Source: Triparma columacea
Lineage: Eukaryota; Sar; Bolidophyceae; Parmales; Triparmaceae
DNA length: 48,309 nt
Assembly: GCA_030267965.1 (NCBI GenBank)
Contig: BRYA01000154.1
Location: forward strand, 35,654 to 83,962
Direction of reading: 5' to 3'
Shown here piece after piece: positions 1 through 9,711 of this stretch. Each line of letters starts with the position of its first letter. Position 1 is the first letter of the stretch. Made by a program: the position numbers and the translations under genes. The notes beneath the pieces are model-generated. The model made no database searches and was not told the origin of the DNA. It was given only the letters and a program-made list of their open reading frames with translations.

Positions 1-54
1 AGAATACTGAATTGAACGCCCACCCACACCCATACATACATCTTCCTCCCACTC

Positions 55-1374
55 TCACCTAACGTGTACGTTTGACTTCGGCAGTATCTCCCAAAGTATC
101 TCCTGAACCGCGTCCATACAGACCCCTAAACTGCTCCCAATATCCGCTCCCTGGCATAGCAAGAACTCCGTACCCGTCGGTGCTTCCTTCCCTTCCTCTT
201 GACATAGTCGTCTGAAGCTCGTGTAACAAACGTGTGACTCAGGTACGGACCCTGAACCTGCTGCTCCTGTGAAACATATCAGCCTCGGCCACCCGTTCGC
301 TATGCAGTGGTCGAGTAGAGCGCGGACCCTCGCGCCACCCTCCAGCGTAAGTTGTCCCTTGTTGGGTGTTTGAAATGATGGTGAGAACGGTGAGGATGTT
401 CCTTCGCCTTCCTCTTGCTCGTCCTCGCCTCCACCTGACCCGGCGTTGGTGGAGAAGTACTCCCTAGGTGTGCCTGCATTACCCCCTCCCTTACCCATGC
501 ATATGTAAACCCCCAGTTCCTTCAACTTTGTCCTCCTTGCCTCGCAACGACCGCCATCATCCAAACCTGAATCAACAACATCCCATTCACCACCGGACTT
601 TACGGGCTTTACGTAGATACTCTCGTAACCACCACCCTCCCTCTGCTCGACTTCGTGACCCTCCTCGAGGGCCTCGCATACCTTGAGGGTCTGGGTGTTC
701 TGGTTGTAAAGTCGGAGGATTGAGTTCTGGCTGTCTAGGTGTGACGGTGGGGGGGCGGTTAAGGTTGAGAGTATGGAGGGGAGGGTTGGGACTGTGGCGT
801 TACCGAAAGGATCGAAGGGGACGTTGTGGTGGGGAGTTGGGGGGGAGGAAAGGGAGGAGGGGGGGGATATGGAAGAGCCGGAGAAGGTGGGAGTGTTTGG
901 AGAGGAGGAAGAGGATGGAGAGGTAGGGGAGTTGAGAGATGGGGGGGGGTAGAGATTGTCGGGGTTCGTTTTCGCCAAGGTCGCAACGCTAATCGCGGAG
1001 GTTAGCTTCGAACGAAGCTTGTTTGATTTTGCTCTTGCCTTGGGTCTCTTGTTGGATTTCCCTTTTGCCTTTGTTTTTGCGTTTGTTTTTGCGTTTGTTT
1101 TTGTTACCCGAGGAGGACGTGGGTCGTCTGGTGACGACTTAAGGACGTGAATACAAGAAGGTTGTTGCGAGTTTCCTCGATGATGTGAGGATTGGAGGTT
1201 GGACTGGAGGTTGTTGTGATGGGTGGGATGAAGGAAGGGCATTGACAGGGGAAGAAGTTGGAGTATTATGAATAAAGTCCAGAACTGTAGAGTAGAAGCC
1301 GGATTCCTACGACATCGTCTACTTGACATTTGACTTGAGAGGTGACTTTCTTCTTCCTGATGGGGGATTGCCAT
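55..1374 (-). CDS. Unknown protein with N-terminal signal/plastid-type leader
   Basis: Single uninterrupted frame of 439 residues starting MAIPHQEEE. A hydrophobic segment lies at about residues 30-47 (FWTLFIILQLLPLSMPF), followed by a Ser/Asn/Lys-rich stretch. This resembles a signal anchor or a bipartite plastid leader, where a Phe follows the cleavage site. Residues about 90-200 are low-complexity (Lys/Ala, then Ser/Pro/Thr). The C-terminal 230 residues look folded and more conserved in character, with GGARVRALLDHCIANGWPRL and a Cys-containing end, but I recognise no family. The GC-rich, Ser/Pro-coding middle could hide an intron that I cannot place. It is divergent from the GH3 gene, with 393 bp between the two starts. 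Function unknown. The coding call rests on length and the structured C-terminus. Confidence 0.6.
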   Translation of the reverse strand: MAIPHQEEESHLSSQMSSRRCRRNPASTLQFWTLFIILQLLPLSMPFLHPTHHNNLQSNLQSSHHRGNSQQPSCIHVLKSSPDDPRPPRVTKTNAKTNAKTKAKGKSNKRPKARAKSNKLRSKLTSAISVATLAKTNPDNLYPPPSLNSPTSPSSSSSPNTPTFSGSSISPPSSLSSPPTPHHNVPFDPFGNATVPTLPSILSTLTAPPPSHLDSQNSILRLYNQNTQTLKVCEALEEGHEVEQREGGGYESIYVKPVKSGGEWDVVDSGLDDGGRCEARRTKLKELGVYICMGKGGGNAGTPREYFSTNAGSGGGEDEQEEGEGTSSPFSPSFQTPNKGQLTLEGGARVRALLDHCIANGWPRLICFTGAAGSGSVPESHVCYTSFRRLCQEEGKEAPTGTEFLLCQGADIGSSLGVCMDAVQEILWEILPKSNVHVR

Positions 1375-1767
1375 TTGGCAAAGGGTTAATCTTGTATTTA
1401 TCTGGAATTTGGTAGTATATTGGGTGTATGGTCTAGATTAGAATCAAAGTGAATGTAGAAGAGTTTAAAATGGTGCTTTTTGGCTGTTTTTAGAATGGTT
1501 TTTCCAAGCCCTGCTGCCCGATCTGGTCACTGATTTGCTTTATCAAAAAGCGTGTGATTATTAATACTATGTGATAGGAGAAATATAAGCCTTAAAAGTC
1601 GACTCCTACCGCAGATAAGGTCTAAACGAATAAGGACTTGATTTACTTCCCTTCCAAATTGCCTCTCACTCTCAGACTCCAAAAGTCCAGAATCAAGTTT
1701 CCCCTATTTTATTTCTGCGCTTTCCTAATCAACCTCGTACTTTCCACACTCAACATCGTACTTTCTA
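1375..1767. other. Divergent intergenic region, no gene seen
   Basis: 393 bp between the start codons of a minus-strand gene and the plus-strand GH3 gene, so presumably it holds both promoters. It is AT-richer than its flanks. An open frame from 1638 overlaps the GH3 N-terminus in another frame and has no domain character. No specific element was recognised. Confidence 0.5.
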
Positions 1768-4700
1768 ATGTTTGTCACTTTCCTCATTTTCACCATCCTC
1801 TTCAATTCAGGCAACCCAGCCACCTCAAGCCCAACGTTGTCAAGCCTGAATGTGCCTCAGCTGATTGGTCAGTTGACTCAGTGTCAATTACAGCGTATAC
1901 TAACAGATGATTTATCAGCCGTTGATCAGTCCAAATTGCAGGAGCATTCTCTCGTTGGCCATTTCTTTGACTTACCAAATTCAGATCCTTCCATCCCTCC
2001 AGGAACCTTCTCTTCATTCCATGATCTTACTCGCGAATCACTCTCCAACACATTGTCTGTCCCAAACCTCCTCCTCCCAACATTCGCACTCGATTCTGTC
2101 CACGGTGCAAACTACATCCCATCCGCAGTCATCTACCCTCACAACCTCGCCCTATCATCATCCTTCCGCCCTTTACACGCTTATAATTCAGGTCGTTCTG
2201 CCGCAATATGGACGTCAGAAAGCTCTTCAGGTGTAATAAAGTGGATATTCTCACCCGTAATTGGCCTTGCAACGAACCCCCTTTGGGGCAGGACATACGA
2301 GACGTTCGGTGAATCAGTAAACGTCGCTAGAACCTTCGGTTACATGTCTCTATCTGGTATATCCTCCGTGCCCGGCTGCAAGGGTACTCTCAAGCATTTC
2401 GTCGGTTACTCCAACAACGAGGGCAGAGACAGAGGTTACAGTCCCTCCAACGTTGCTTCAGACAGGGAGTGGAGGGTATGGAACGGGACGCTAGATAAAG
2501 CGGAGGCGGTCATGACGTCGTATACTACGGGGAACGGGAGGGCGAGCGTTAACTGGGACGAACCGACTATGCGAGCGCTAAGGAGGTGAGACGCAGCACG
2601 ATGGAAGCGGGAAGAGGAATATTAAGTTTTTGAGGAAAGTACAAAGAGTCAAGTGTTAGTGAGGCCAACCCCCCCCCCCCCCTCCCCCCCCCAACACCTA
2701 TCGCAGATCCTTCAGTGGTATCGTTGTCACGGATTTCGACGAGGTTTTCAACTCCGTCGGCTTCCACATGCACGCTTCGTCCGTCTACTCAAGTGTCGTC
2801 CACTTCCTAAACTCCGAAGTAGACGTCTTCATGGTACCTAGCGACCCCTTAGGTTTCATTGAGATGGGGGTAAGGGCCGTTGAGGAGGGGCTGGTTGAGA
2901 GGGAAGTTCTTGAGATGAAGGTAGAGAAGGTGTGGAAATTCAAGGAAGCAATGTACGGGGTGGGGGAGGAAGGGGAGCAGAATGACACTAAGGAAGATTA
3001 TGATATGGCAAAGAAGGCGGCTGCCGAGAGCGTTGTTCTCCTAAAGAATGATAACGCTGCCCTGCCGATGAAGAAGGAGACGAAGATTTTCCTAACGGGA
3101 CCTCTTGCTGATTCGTTGGCGCCGCTTTGTGGAGGTTGGACCTTCCACTGGCAAGGACCTCGCAGCGACGACGAAGGGTTCGAGGCCTTGTGTGGTGGGT
3201 CGGATTATTGCTCGACTATAGAGGAAGGAATGACAAGGAAATTCGATGGAATTGAGATGGAGTTCTCTTCTGATGTTGTCGCAGACGCCGTAAGCGTTAA
3301 CCCGGATGCAGTTGTTGTCGCTATCGGAGAGAATCCTTATGCAGAGAAGGTAAGAATGGAGGATATAGATATGGATATAGAAATGGATATGGATATGGTA
3401 GATATGGATATAGAAATGGATATGGATATGGATATGGATATGGATATGGATATGGATATGGATATGGATATGGATATGGCCTTTGGTCCACTCCTTCACC
3501 AACCCTTTTCGCGACTCGCTGCTCTCGCAGCCGGGAGATATTCGATCCTTACATCTACCATCATCTCAATCTGAGCTGATACGGAATTTGAGGCAAGCCC
3601 TCCCCGACATTAAGATTATTGCAGTGTACGTAGGTGGTAGGCCTCGAATTTTGGACGACATCGTGGATAATGTAGACGCCATGGTTGTCTCCTTCCTCCC
3701 CGGCCCCTCCGGAGGTGAGGCCATTGCGGACGTTCTTGTCGGCCAAACCAACCCCGCGGCCCGGTTGCCCATGCAGTGGCCCAAGTACGCAGACGGAGGA
3801 CGGCGGACGTACGATACTTACGTCACCGATCTGTGCACCAAATCGCAGTACGAAGTTGGGCGAGACGGCGACGGTATCCCCAACTATGAATACGTGGAGT
3901 GCGACGTACAGTGGCGCTTTGGGGAAGGTTTGAGTTATACAGAGTTTGAGGAGACCTTCGAAGGGGCAAAGGAAGACCCAGGAATGGATGATTGGCAGCC
4001 TCCGGGGTTCCTAGGGGCGACCTTTCATGTCTCGCCTTCGAGCACTGTGCAGTTCAAGGTCAAAATCAAAAACACTGGCTCGGTCCCCGGTGAACACGTA
4101 TCGATGATGTACTATGAAACGATCGCCCGTTCGACAACGCCAAGAAAAGAGGAGCTGTTCTCATTTATCAGGACCGACATTATCAATCCCGGAGAGGAGG
4201 TTGAAATCGTCCACACCCTAAAAGGTGAAGAGATGAAGTATTTCGACTCAACGTCGGGCTCTCATTTTGTCTACGAAGATGGAATGACGAGCATCGTCAA
4301 GATTGGAAACGCCGGTTCTTATTGCAGGCAAGCCACAGGCGACGCGGATGGGTCGATATGTCTCCCACTCAAGGTTGTCGTTTCTAACCCTGATAGTGGA
4401 GAGATTTGCGGTTACAGTTGTGACGCATGGTCGCAGACGTGCGGTGAAGGTTTTAGCACCTACGAAAGCTGTATTGCTGCATGCCAGCAGTCCAGCAGGG
4501 AGGGGACGCCCTGGTCCTGGGATTATGTTGATTGTGCTGAGAGAGTTGTGGCGGAAACTTCGGTATCTGGGGGAGGATGCACCAAAATCCGGAGTGAGTG
4601 CAGGGATGTAGTTGATGGTGCTGTGGCCGATGGCGGTTCATTGGAGGTGCCGCAGGTTGTCGGAGGAGGGGAGGCGTGGGTTTTTGGGCTTGGTGGGTTA

Positions 4701-4838
4701 ATCGTAGGGTTGGGTTTTGGCGTGCTGGGAATGCGGCAGGCAAATGCAAGGAAAGATCAGATGATGGTTTTGCAGGATTTTGATGGTGACGATGTGGAGG
4801 ACTTTAGTGTGGAAATGAAGAGGATGGGTATGACGTAA
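1768..4838 (+). CDS. Glycoside hydrolase family 3 (beta-glucosidase/xylosidase type), type I membrane
   Basis: Three exons, 1768-2585, 2707-3349 and 3531-4838, give 922 residues with consistent phases (2, then 0). GH3 enzymes cleave beta-linked glucosides or xylosides. The N-terminus is a signal peptide (MFVTFLIFTILFNSG). The GH3 barrel shows LDSVHGAN (about 108-115), NPLWGRTYETFGES (about 170-183) and LKHFVGYSN (about 208-216). The catalytic nucleophile is Asp about 282 in IVVTDFDEV, which is assembled across intron 1. The second domain has VVLLKN, AIGENPYAEK and ARLPMQW, followed by a fibronectin III-like domain (FKVKIKNTGSVPGE). A Cys-rich spacer precedes a membrane span (about 868-888) and a short acidic cytoplasmic tail, which is unusual for GH3. 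Intron 2 carries a GATATG repeat. The protein is probably surface or vacuolar; its substrate cannot be told. Confidence 0.9.
3356..3479. repeat. (GATATG)n microsatellite inside GH3 intron 2
   Basis: A degenerate then pure hexamer run (about ten exact copies from 3418) fills most of the 181-bp intron 3350-3530. It contains no stop in the exon 2 frame (Met-Asp repeats) and none on the opposite strand (His-Ile repeats). This makes the intron look coding, but GH3 homology runs straight from GENPYAEK to PGDIRS across it. Confidence 0.9.
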
Positions 4839-4862
4839 CGGGTTGTTTTATGTCTGTTAAGA

Positions 4863-7072
4863 TTACCTCACGAAATTGTGCTTAGTTTTGCCGCCCGATG
4901 CTGTCCACGCTCCGTCCTCATTTCCCTCGATCCGGATGCTTGCCAAATACCAGCCCTTCCCGACGTCCCCAGCCCTGCCCTCGGTCACTTCCTTCCATAC
5001 CCTCTCGCTATCCTGTTTCACGCCAGCAAGGACGGCTGACCCATACGGACCCCCCAAATTGACCTTAGTGATGTCTGCTAGACTCCCACCTTTCTCCAGC
5101 ACCTCCCTTCCCAAATTCATTTCCCTCTCCATTCTAAGATCGACGCTCTTCTCCGCGTACTTGATGTCATTTATCTCAAAGTTGATCACCAATTTGTTGT
5201 AACTATCGTCAGGGAAAAGGATGTCCACGTATTTGTACATTGCCACGTCCCTTCCAGAGGTCTCTAGCATGACATTCATTCCGACCTTCTTAGCCTCGAG
5301 AAGCAGCCCGGCTCCTAGCATTTCAGAGACCATCCGGTAACGAGAGAAAATCTTAGCTTTCTCTGAAGAGTACGTCTCGACGTCAGGGATGGCGTAAATG
5401 TTCTTGAATCTGTCTGCCGCGACTGCGCACATCATGTAGTCTAGTTGGCGGAAGAAGGAGTTCTTCGAGCAGGGCAGGGTGGACTTGTCCCCTGTGAAGG
5501 TGGGAAGTGCCTCGGCCAGTGCGTCCTGGATCCAAGGTTGGTCCAGAGAGGTGGACTTCCTGATCCCGTTCAGCCCAGTTACGAGGACGACCCAGGGCTT
5601 GTTTGGAGACGAAGGTCTAGAGGAGGCTGTAAAGGGGGGAGTGGGGGGTTGGGGAGTTAAAGGGAGGGGGGGGGGGTAACTGGGCTCCTCCGCGCCAACG
5701 TCCTCCAATCCCAATCGATGCTTCAAATTCTAATCTCACCTGCTTGTTCCCATCTGCCATCCACCACGGTTCGCTCGAACACCTTCTTCACGCTCTCCAT
5801 ACCTCCCAAGCACTCCATCATCTTCTCCCCGCACGCAATCGTGTGCTCCCAGTCCTTATGGCTCTTCCCCCCCTTGGCGAGGATGAGGGAGGTCAAGTCA
5901 GAGGGTGAGGAGGCAAAGCCAAAGGTGCGCAAGTTGGAAATTATTGCCGCGGTCTCCTGGGGGGTGAAGGCATTTGGGTCAGAGGGGGGAGAAGGAGGCT
6001 CTTCAGGCAAGTCGGGCCTCTGGGTCGATGACGACTGAGACAATTCGGCGTACTCGGTCGTCACGTCGTCACCCTTAGCGTCTTCCCACATCCGAATTGC
6101 GTCTGCCTCCACGTATTCAGTCGATATAGACTTATCCTCCTTGCGAAGCTTCAAAACGGACTTTCGGACATCATTCGCGTGCTTGGCCCTGCTTACGTCC
6201 TTTGAGACAGAGAGGGAGACCAGCTTTCGCAGTGTTAAGTCAAAGACGTCCTGGGGTGGCTGCTGAGAGAGGGGGGGGAGGGGGGGGGCGTCTACAACGA
6301 GCGAAGCGAGTCGTGGAAAGGGTTGACTTGATGAGACAAAATTGGTGATTGAGGTAGTTGGGGCGACGCTAAGAAGTAATGCTGTCGTGCAGGGTGTTTT
6401 AAGATTTACAACTATCGATTTTGCAATGCCAGCTTTTTGTCCGTTCTCACCTTCCTTCGACCAAAAGCAACCTTTCCTCACCACGTCCTCAGCAGACATG
6501 CCTTCCTTCATGTGTACAACGTTGCCCCTGCCATGACGAGTGAGGTAACGGGGTGCTGATGTGTAAGATACTGCTGAAACGCGGACTGCGGGCTCCTTGT
6601 CCAGTCCACCAATACTTTTCCGTCCTCACCTCTCAAAAACAGGTACACCCTCCCCTTTCATTTCCGAGCCAGGGGGCTGAAACAGGTTAAACACCTTCCT
6701 CAGGCTTTCCTCGCTGACGTCAGTGACTCTCTTGCGGTTGCGCTCGAGCAGCACTGCGATCTCTCCGACAAAGTGCACCCACTTCACATTGGTGCCAGGG
6801 GGGAGACTTCGAACAAAGGACTTACGAAGGGACCTCAAATGGAACGTATCCTCGACAACAACCGTCGAGGTGCCGCTGAGGATCAGTGCCCTTACCGTCG
6901 CCTCCCCCACGGCCCGAGTTTGACGGTAGGAAAGGTCACTCCCACCTGTGCTTACAGTCCCCGCAACAGAGTCAAATGAAACAACAGGGGCAGAAAGATG
7001 GGAAGCAAGAGTCGTAGAGAAAGACGTTTTTCCTGCGGCAGGTGGTCCAAGTAGAATGTAGATAGTGCTCAT
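4863..7072 (-). CDS. Two-domain P-loop kinase; N-terminal half PSTK/KTI12-like
   Basis: Four minus-strand exons, 7072-6630, 6527-6451, 6291-5740 and 5626-4863, join in consistent phases (2, 1, 1) to give 611 residues. The first domain begins MSTIYILLGPPAAGKTS, a perfect Walker A at residues 9-16. VVVEDTFHLRSLRKSF and LLERNRKR follow, a pattern like the L-seryl-tRNA(Sec) kinase/KTI12 family; PSTK phosphorylates Ser-tRNA(Sec) in selenocysteine synthesis. The linker (about 175-355) is helical and low-complexity. The second domain (about 358-611) starts WVVLVTGLNGIRKST, a P-loop in which the usual Gly before Lys is Arg (380), followed by conserved-looking segments such as LLEAKKVGMNVMLETSGRD. An upstream GTG at 7090 is less likely as the start. 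The exon joins could instead reflect two genes, but phase agreement at all three junctions favours one. Substrates are unproven. Confidence 0.72.
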
Positions 7073-7593
7073 AATCCCCAAGATCAGCACTGAGTTGTTG
7101 TTGTTAGCGGAGGGGGGGGGTGAAATGTGTTAGTTTGATGAGGTTCGGGGGATCTCGAAACCATCCTAGTGAGCAGGAATCGTACAACGCCAATCGTTCG
7201 CTTCAAAGCTTCGAAAACGCTCACTGTAATTATTTTTGCAAATATATAGGGAGTCCCATTGAAATTCGGATTGAAGAGACTGAGTAATTCTCACAAACTT
7301 TACTCTCCCATTCACTTAAGATTGTGAATTCCTACGACACTATCTTGATTGTGTTGAGTTGAGAAAGCACATATTGCTCAATTACTTTCGCAATTTGTGC
7401 CGCTTTTCCTCTTTCACCCCTTCTCTCTTTTTTCGACCAAAACTGGGCTCCCTGCTTAGAGGGCGTACAACGTCTTATTAAGATTTTCTGAGGCTTTCCT
7501 CGTTCCTGTTGAGACCTTTCACTGCGGTTTCTTGCGTTGCTGTTCCTAAGACTGCTCTCCTTCCACTTTTTCACCTTCCTCTTCGGCTGCCCG
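7073..7593. other. Divergent intergenic region, no gene seen
   Basis: About 520 bp between the start of the two-kinase gene (minus) and the start of the CCCH protein (plus). It is AT-rich around 7200-7340. Open frames here on either strand have no domain character. It probably contains both promoters and 5' leaders. Confidence 0.5.
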
Positions 7594-9387
7594 ATGGCTA
7601 GGGACTCTACCCGACATGAACATGTGTCTGCGGACGTATTCTTTGCTAAACGAAGAGAAAAGAACGGTTTTATCACCGATTCTCCATACGATTTACGGCC
7701 CGATGACCACCAGGTGGGGAGGTCCTCTGCTGCTCCCCACCTTGTGCCGTGTGCGTTCTACCAAAGAGGAAAATGCAGGAATGGGGACAATTGTAAATTT
7801 TTACACACCACTGGCCCCCCAGGACCAATTCCAATTATGCCAAAGCAAGCTAACTACAGCTCCTACGGGCCCTCGGCTGACAAGCCACAAAATCATACCG
7901 CTCCCTCCAAACCCATTTCAGAGGACTCCCCTCCGCAGAGGGACCAAGCGCCCTTTCCTCCTCCGAACATGAATAAGGTGCTTTATCCTGAGCTTGAGGG
8001 TCTATTGATGGACCGTGTTCTGACGAGAGGGTTGGTGAATAGAACAGTCCGACCAAAGGGTGGTCCTCCATTTTACTTCATCGAGAACCTTGCTGGCATG
8101 AGGCCTTGGGGCCGAAATATCATACTGTACACATCTGACATAAATTTTGATCATCGAAACCTTGTTAGAAATGACAGCATAGTTGAGTTTTTCGTCAAAA
8201 GGGGGAAGGATATTGACACCTACAAGGCGTCCGCGTGCACTGTCGTTGATATTGAGCTGGGTGAACCTCGCAGTGGCGGACACTACGGTCAGGTTGCACC
8301 GCTTGAAAGACCTGGGGGTGAAGGGATGAATTACTACAGGGGCGAAGCAAGGCACCAATCCCCCCCTCCATACAGGGGCGAAGCAAGGAACCAATCCCCC
8401 CCTCCATACAGGGGCGAAGCAAGGCACCAATCCCCCCCTCCATACAGGGGCGAAGCAAGGCACATGCAACCCCCCCAATCCCCCCCTCCAAATACCGGGG
8501 ACTTATGTCGCCTGCGATCGGATTGGGACCAAAACGACCATTACGACGTGCTGATCCCAGACCTGTTGGAAGGGGACACCGTGGAAGTTCTGACCACGAG
8601 TGAAGGCAAATACCCACCACAGTGGCAACCGCCACACGCCCAAGGGTGGGTACGCGTCAAGAAGGGTTATGTTTCGGCTTGGGTGCCAGACTACCTCCTG
8701 GAAAAGGTGCTGCCATGGTCTGATGAGCGGAAGGTCGATATACAAGGAGTTAAATCTAAAAGAGCGAGAGAATGGGACAGACCCGCTGATGCTAAGGTTG
8801 CAAAGGCCAAATTGAATCAACTGAAGGGTGATTTGCTTAATCCCAAAAATCGACACTACGACCCCATCAAGGCTCACGAACTTTTCGGGACTCCATTGCC
8901 TGCTCATACCACACCAACACGGAAGAAAGGGAGACCCAGTGCGAGTGACTTCAGCTCGCCCGCTAAGAGCACGAAAACACCAGATGCGCCGTCTACCGCC
9001 CGTCCGGACACCAGTAATATGACCAGCTCGCCCGCTAAGAGCACGAAAACACCAGATGCGCCGTCTACCGCCCGTCCGGACACCAGTAAGATGACCAGTT
9101 CGCCCTCTAAGAGCACGAAAACACCAGATGCGCCGTCTACCGCCCGTCCGGACACCAGTAATGGGTTGACGGCGAGACAGATCAGGGAGCTCGAGATCAA
9201 GGAGATGGTGGAGAGCTTCGACGAGGAGCAGACCTACGAGAAATACCAGTACGGAGACTCCAACCCCTTCGATTCCTCCCATTCCACCGGGAGGCTTTGG
9301 AACTCATCGCCCGGGGGTAACGCTCAGGAAGAGTACGAGAGGAAATCGAGGGAGTGGCAAGCGAACGGAGGGGACCAACGTTTTTGA
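7594..9387 (+). CDS. CCCH zinc-finger protein with OB-like and SH3-like domains
   Basis: 597 residues from ATG 7594 (MARDSTRHEHV); upstream in-frame codons lack an ATG. One CCCH zinc finger sits at residues 53-71: C53-x7-C61-x5-C67-x3-H71 (PCAFYQRGKCRNGDNCKFLH), a typical RNA-binding finger. About 140-222 looks like a small beta-barrel (cold-shock/OB-like) by pattern (VLTRGLVNRTVRPKG, IILYTSDINFDHRNLV). Four 12-residue repeats (YRGEARHQSPPP) follow. An SH3-like segment is at about 310-372 (GDTVEVLTTSEGK, GWVRVKKGYVSAWVPDYLLE). A motif shared with the next gene is at about 392-440. Three 24-residue Ser/Pro/Thr repeats (SSPAKSTKTPDAPSTARPDT) precede the tail. It is probably an RNA-binding regulator; the domain calls other than CCCH are by eye. 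Confidence 0.8.
   Translation: MARDSTRHEHVSADVFFAKRREKNGFITDSPYDLRPDDHQVGRSSAAPHLVPCAFYQRGKCRNGDNCKFLHTTGPPGPIPIMPKQANYSSYGPSADKPQNHTAPSKPISEDSPPQRDQAPFPPPNMNKVLYPELEGLLMDRVLTRGLVNRTVRPKGGPPFYFIENLAGMRPWGRNIILYTSDINFDHRNLVRNDSIVEFFVKRGKDIDTYKASACTVVDIELGEPRSGGHYGQVAPLERPGGEGMNYYRGEARHQSPPPYRGEARNQSPPPYRGEARHQSPPPYRGEARHMQPPQSPPPNTGDLCRLRSDWDQNDHYDVLIPDLLEGDTVEVLTTSEGKYPPQWQPPHAQGWVRVKKGYVSAWVPDYLLEKVLPWSDERKVDIQGVKSKRAREWDRPADAKVAKAKLNQLKGDLLNPKNRHYDPIKAHELFGTPLPAHTTPTRKKGRPSASDFSSPAKSTKTPDAPSTARPDTSNMTSSPAKSTKTPDAPSTARPDTSKMTSSPSKSTKTPDAPSTARPDTSNGLTARQIRELEIKEMVESFDEEQTYEKYQYGDSNPFDSSHSTGRLWNSSPGGNAQEEYERKSREWQANGGDQRF
8335..8478 (+). repeat. 36-bp in-frame tandem repeat, four copies
   Basis: Four units of 36 bp starting at 8335, 8371, 8407 and 8443 encode YRGEARHQSPPP with one His/Asn change. 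The fourth copy diverges at its end. The units are nearly identical, which implies recent expansion. Confidence 0.95.
8953..9162 (+). repeat. 72-bp in-frame tandem repeat, three copies
   Basis: Units start at 8953, 9025 and 9097 and each encodes 24 residues rich in Ser, Pro, Thr and Lys. The copies differ at only a few bases. They form a likely disordered linker before the C-terminal tail of the CCCH protein. Confidence 0.95.
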
Positions 9388-9711
9388 AAAAGGTGGCTGC
9401 TAAGTAAATACATCATACATACATTCCAAAATAAATGAATCCTCCTTCGGTACTTTTTAGTTTCCCCAAATTCATTCTTCTCTATTCCCTCTTCCACGTC
9501 CACTCCCTCCTCTCCCTCCTCCTCGTCATCGTCGTCCACTCCCTCTCCCTCCTCCTCCTCCTCTTCTCTTCTTGTTCATCCCCCCCCTCCCCCCCCTCCA
9601 ACCACGTAGTCAGAGTAAAGAGTAAAACCCTCCCCGATTTATTTTTTTTCTTGGATCCAATATAGGGATACTTTGCGGTTCTGGTAGACTTTTTCACCCA
9701 GTTCTCCTGAT
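9388..9711. other. Intergenic, pyrimidine-rich
   Basis: 324 bp between the CCCH gene and its downstream relative. From about 9430 to 9600 the plus strand is almost entirely C and T (CTCC/TCCTC runs). It probably combines a 3' untranslated region with the promoter of the next gene. No coding sequence was recognised. Confidence 0.6.

Noticed and set aside
3092..3502. Minus-strand open frame rich in His-Ile repeats
   Set aside because: It is the complement of the intronic GATATG repeat plus GH3 coding sequence; no independent gene features.
2590..3530. GH3 gene as a broken pseudogene
   Set aside because: Both interruptions are introns; the nucleophile region and second domain are restored with correct phase.
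8002..8635. Minus-strand open frames opposite the CCCH gene with regular Trp/Gly repeats
   Set aside because: They are mirror images of the 36-bp coding repeat; the plus-strand frame carries the zinc finger and domain structure.
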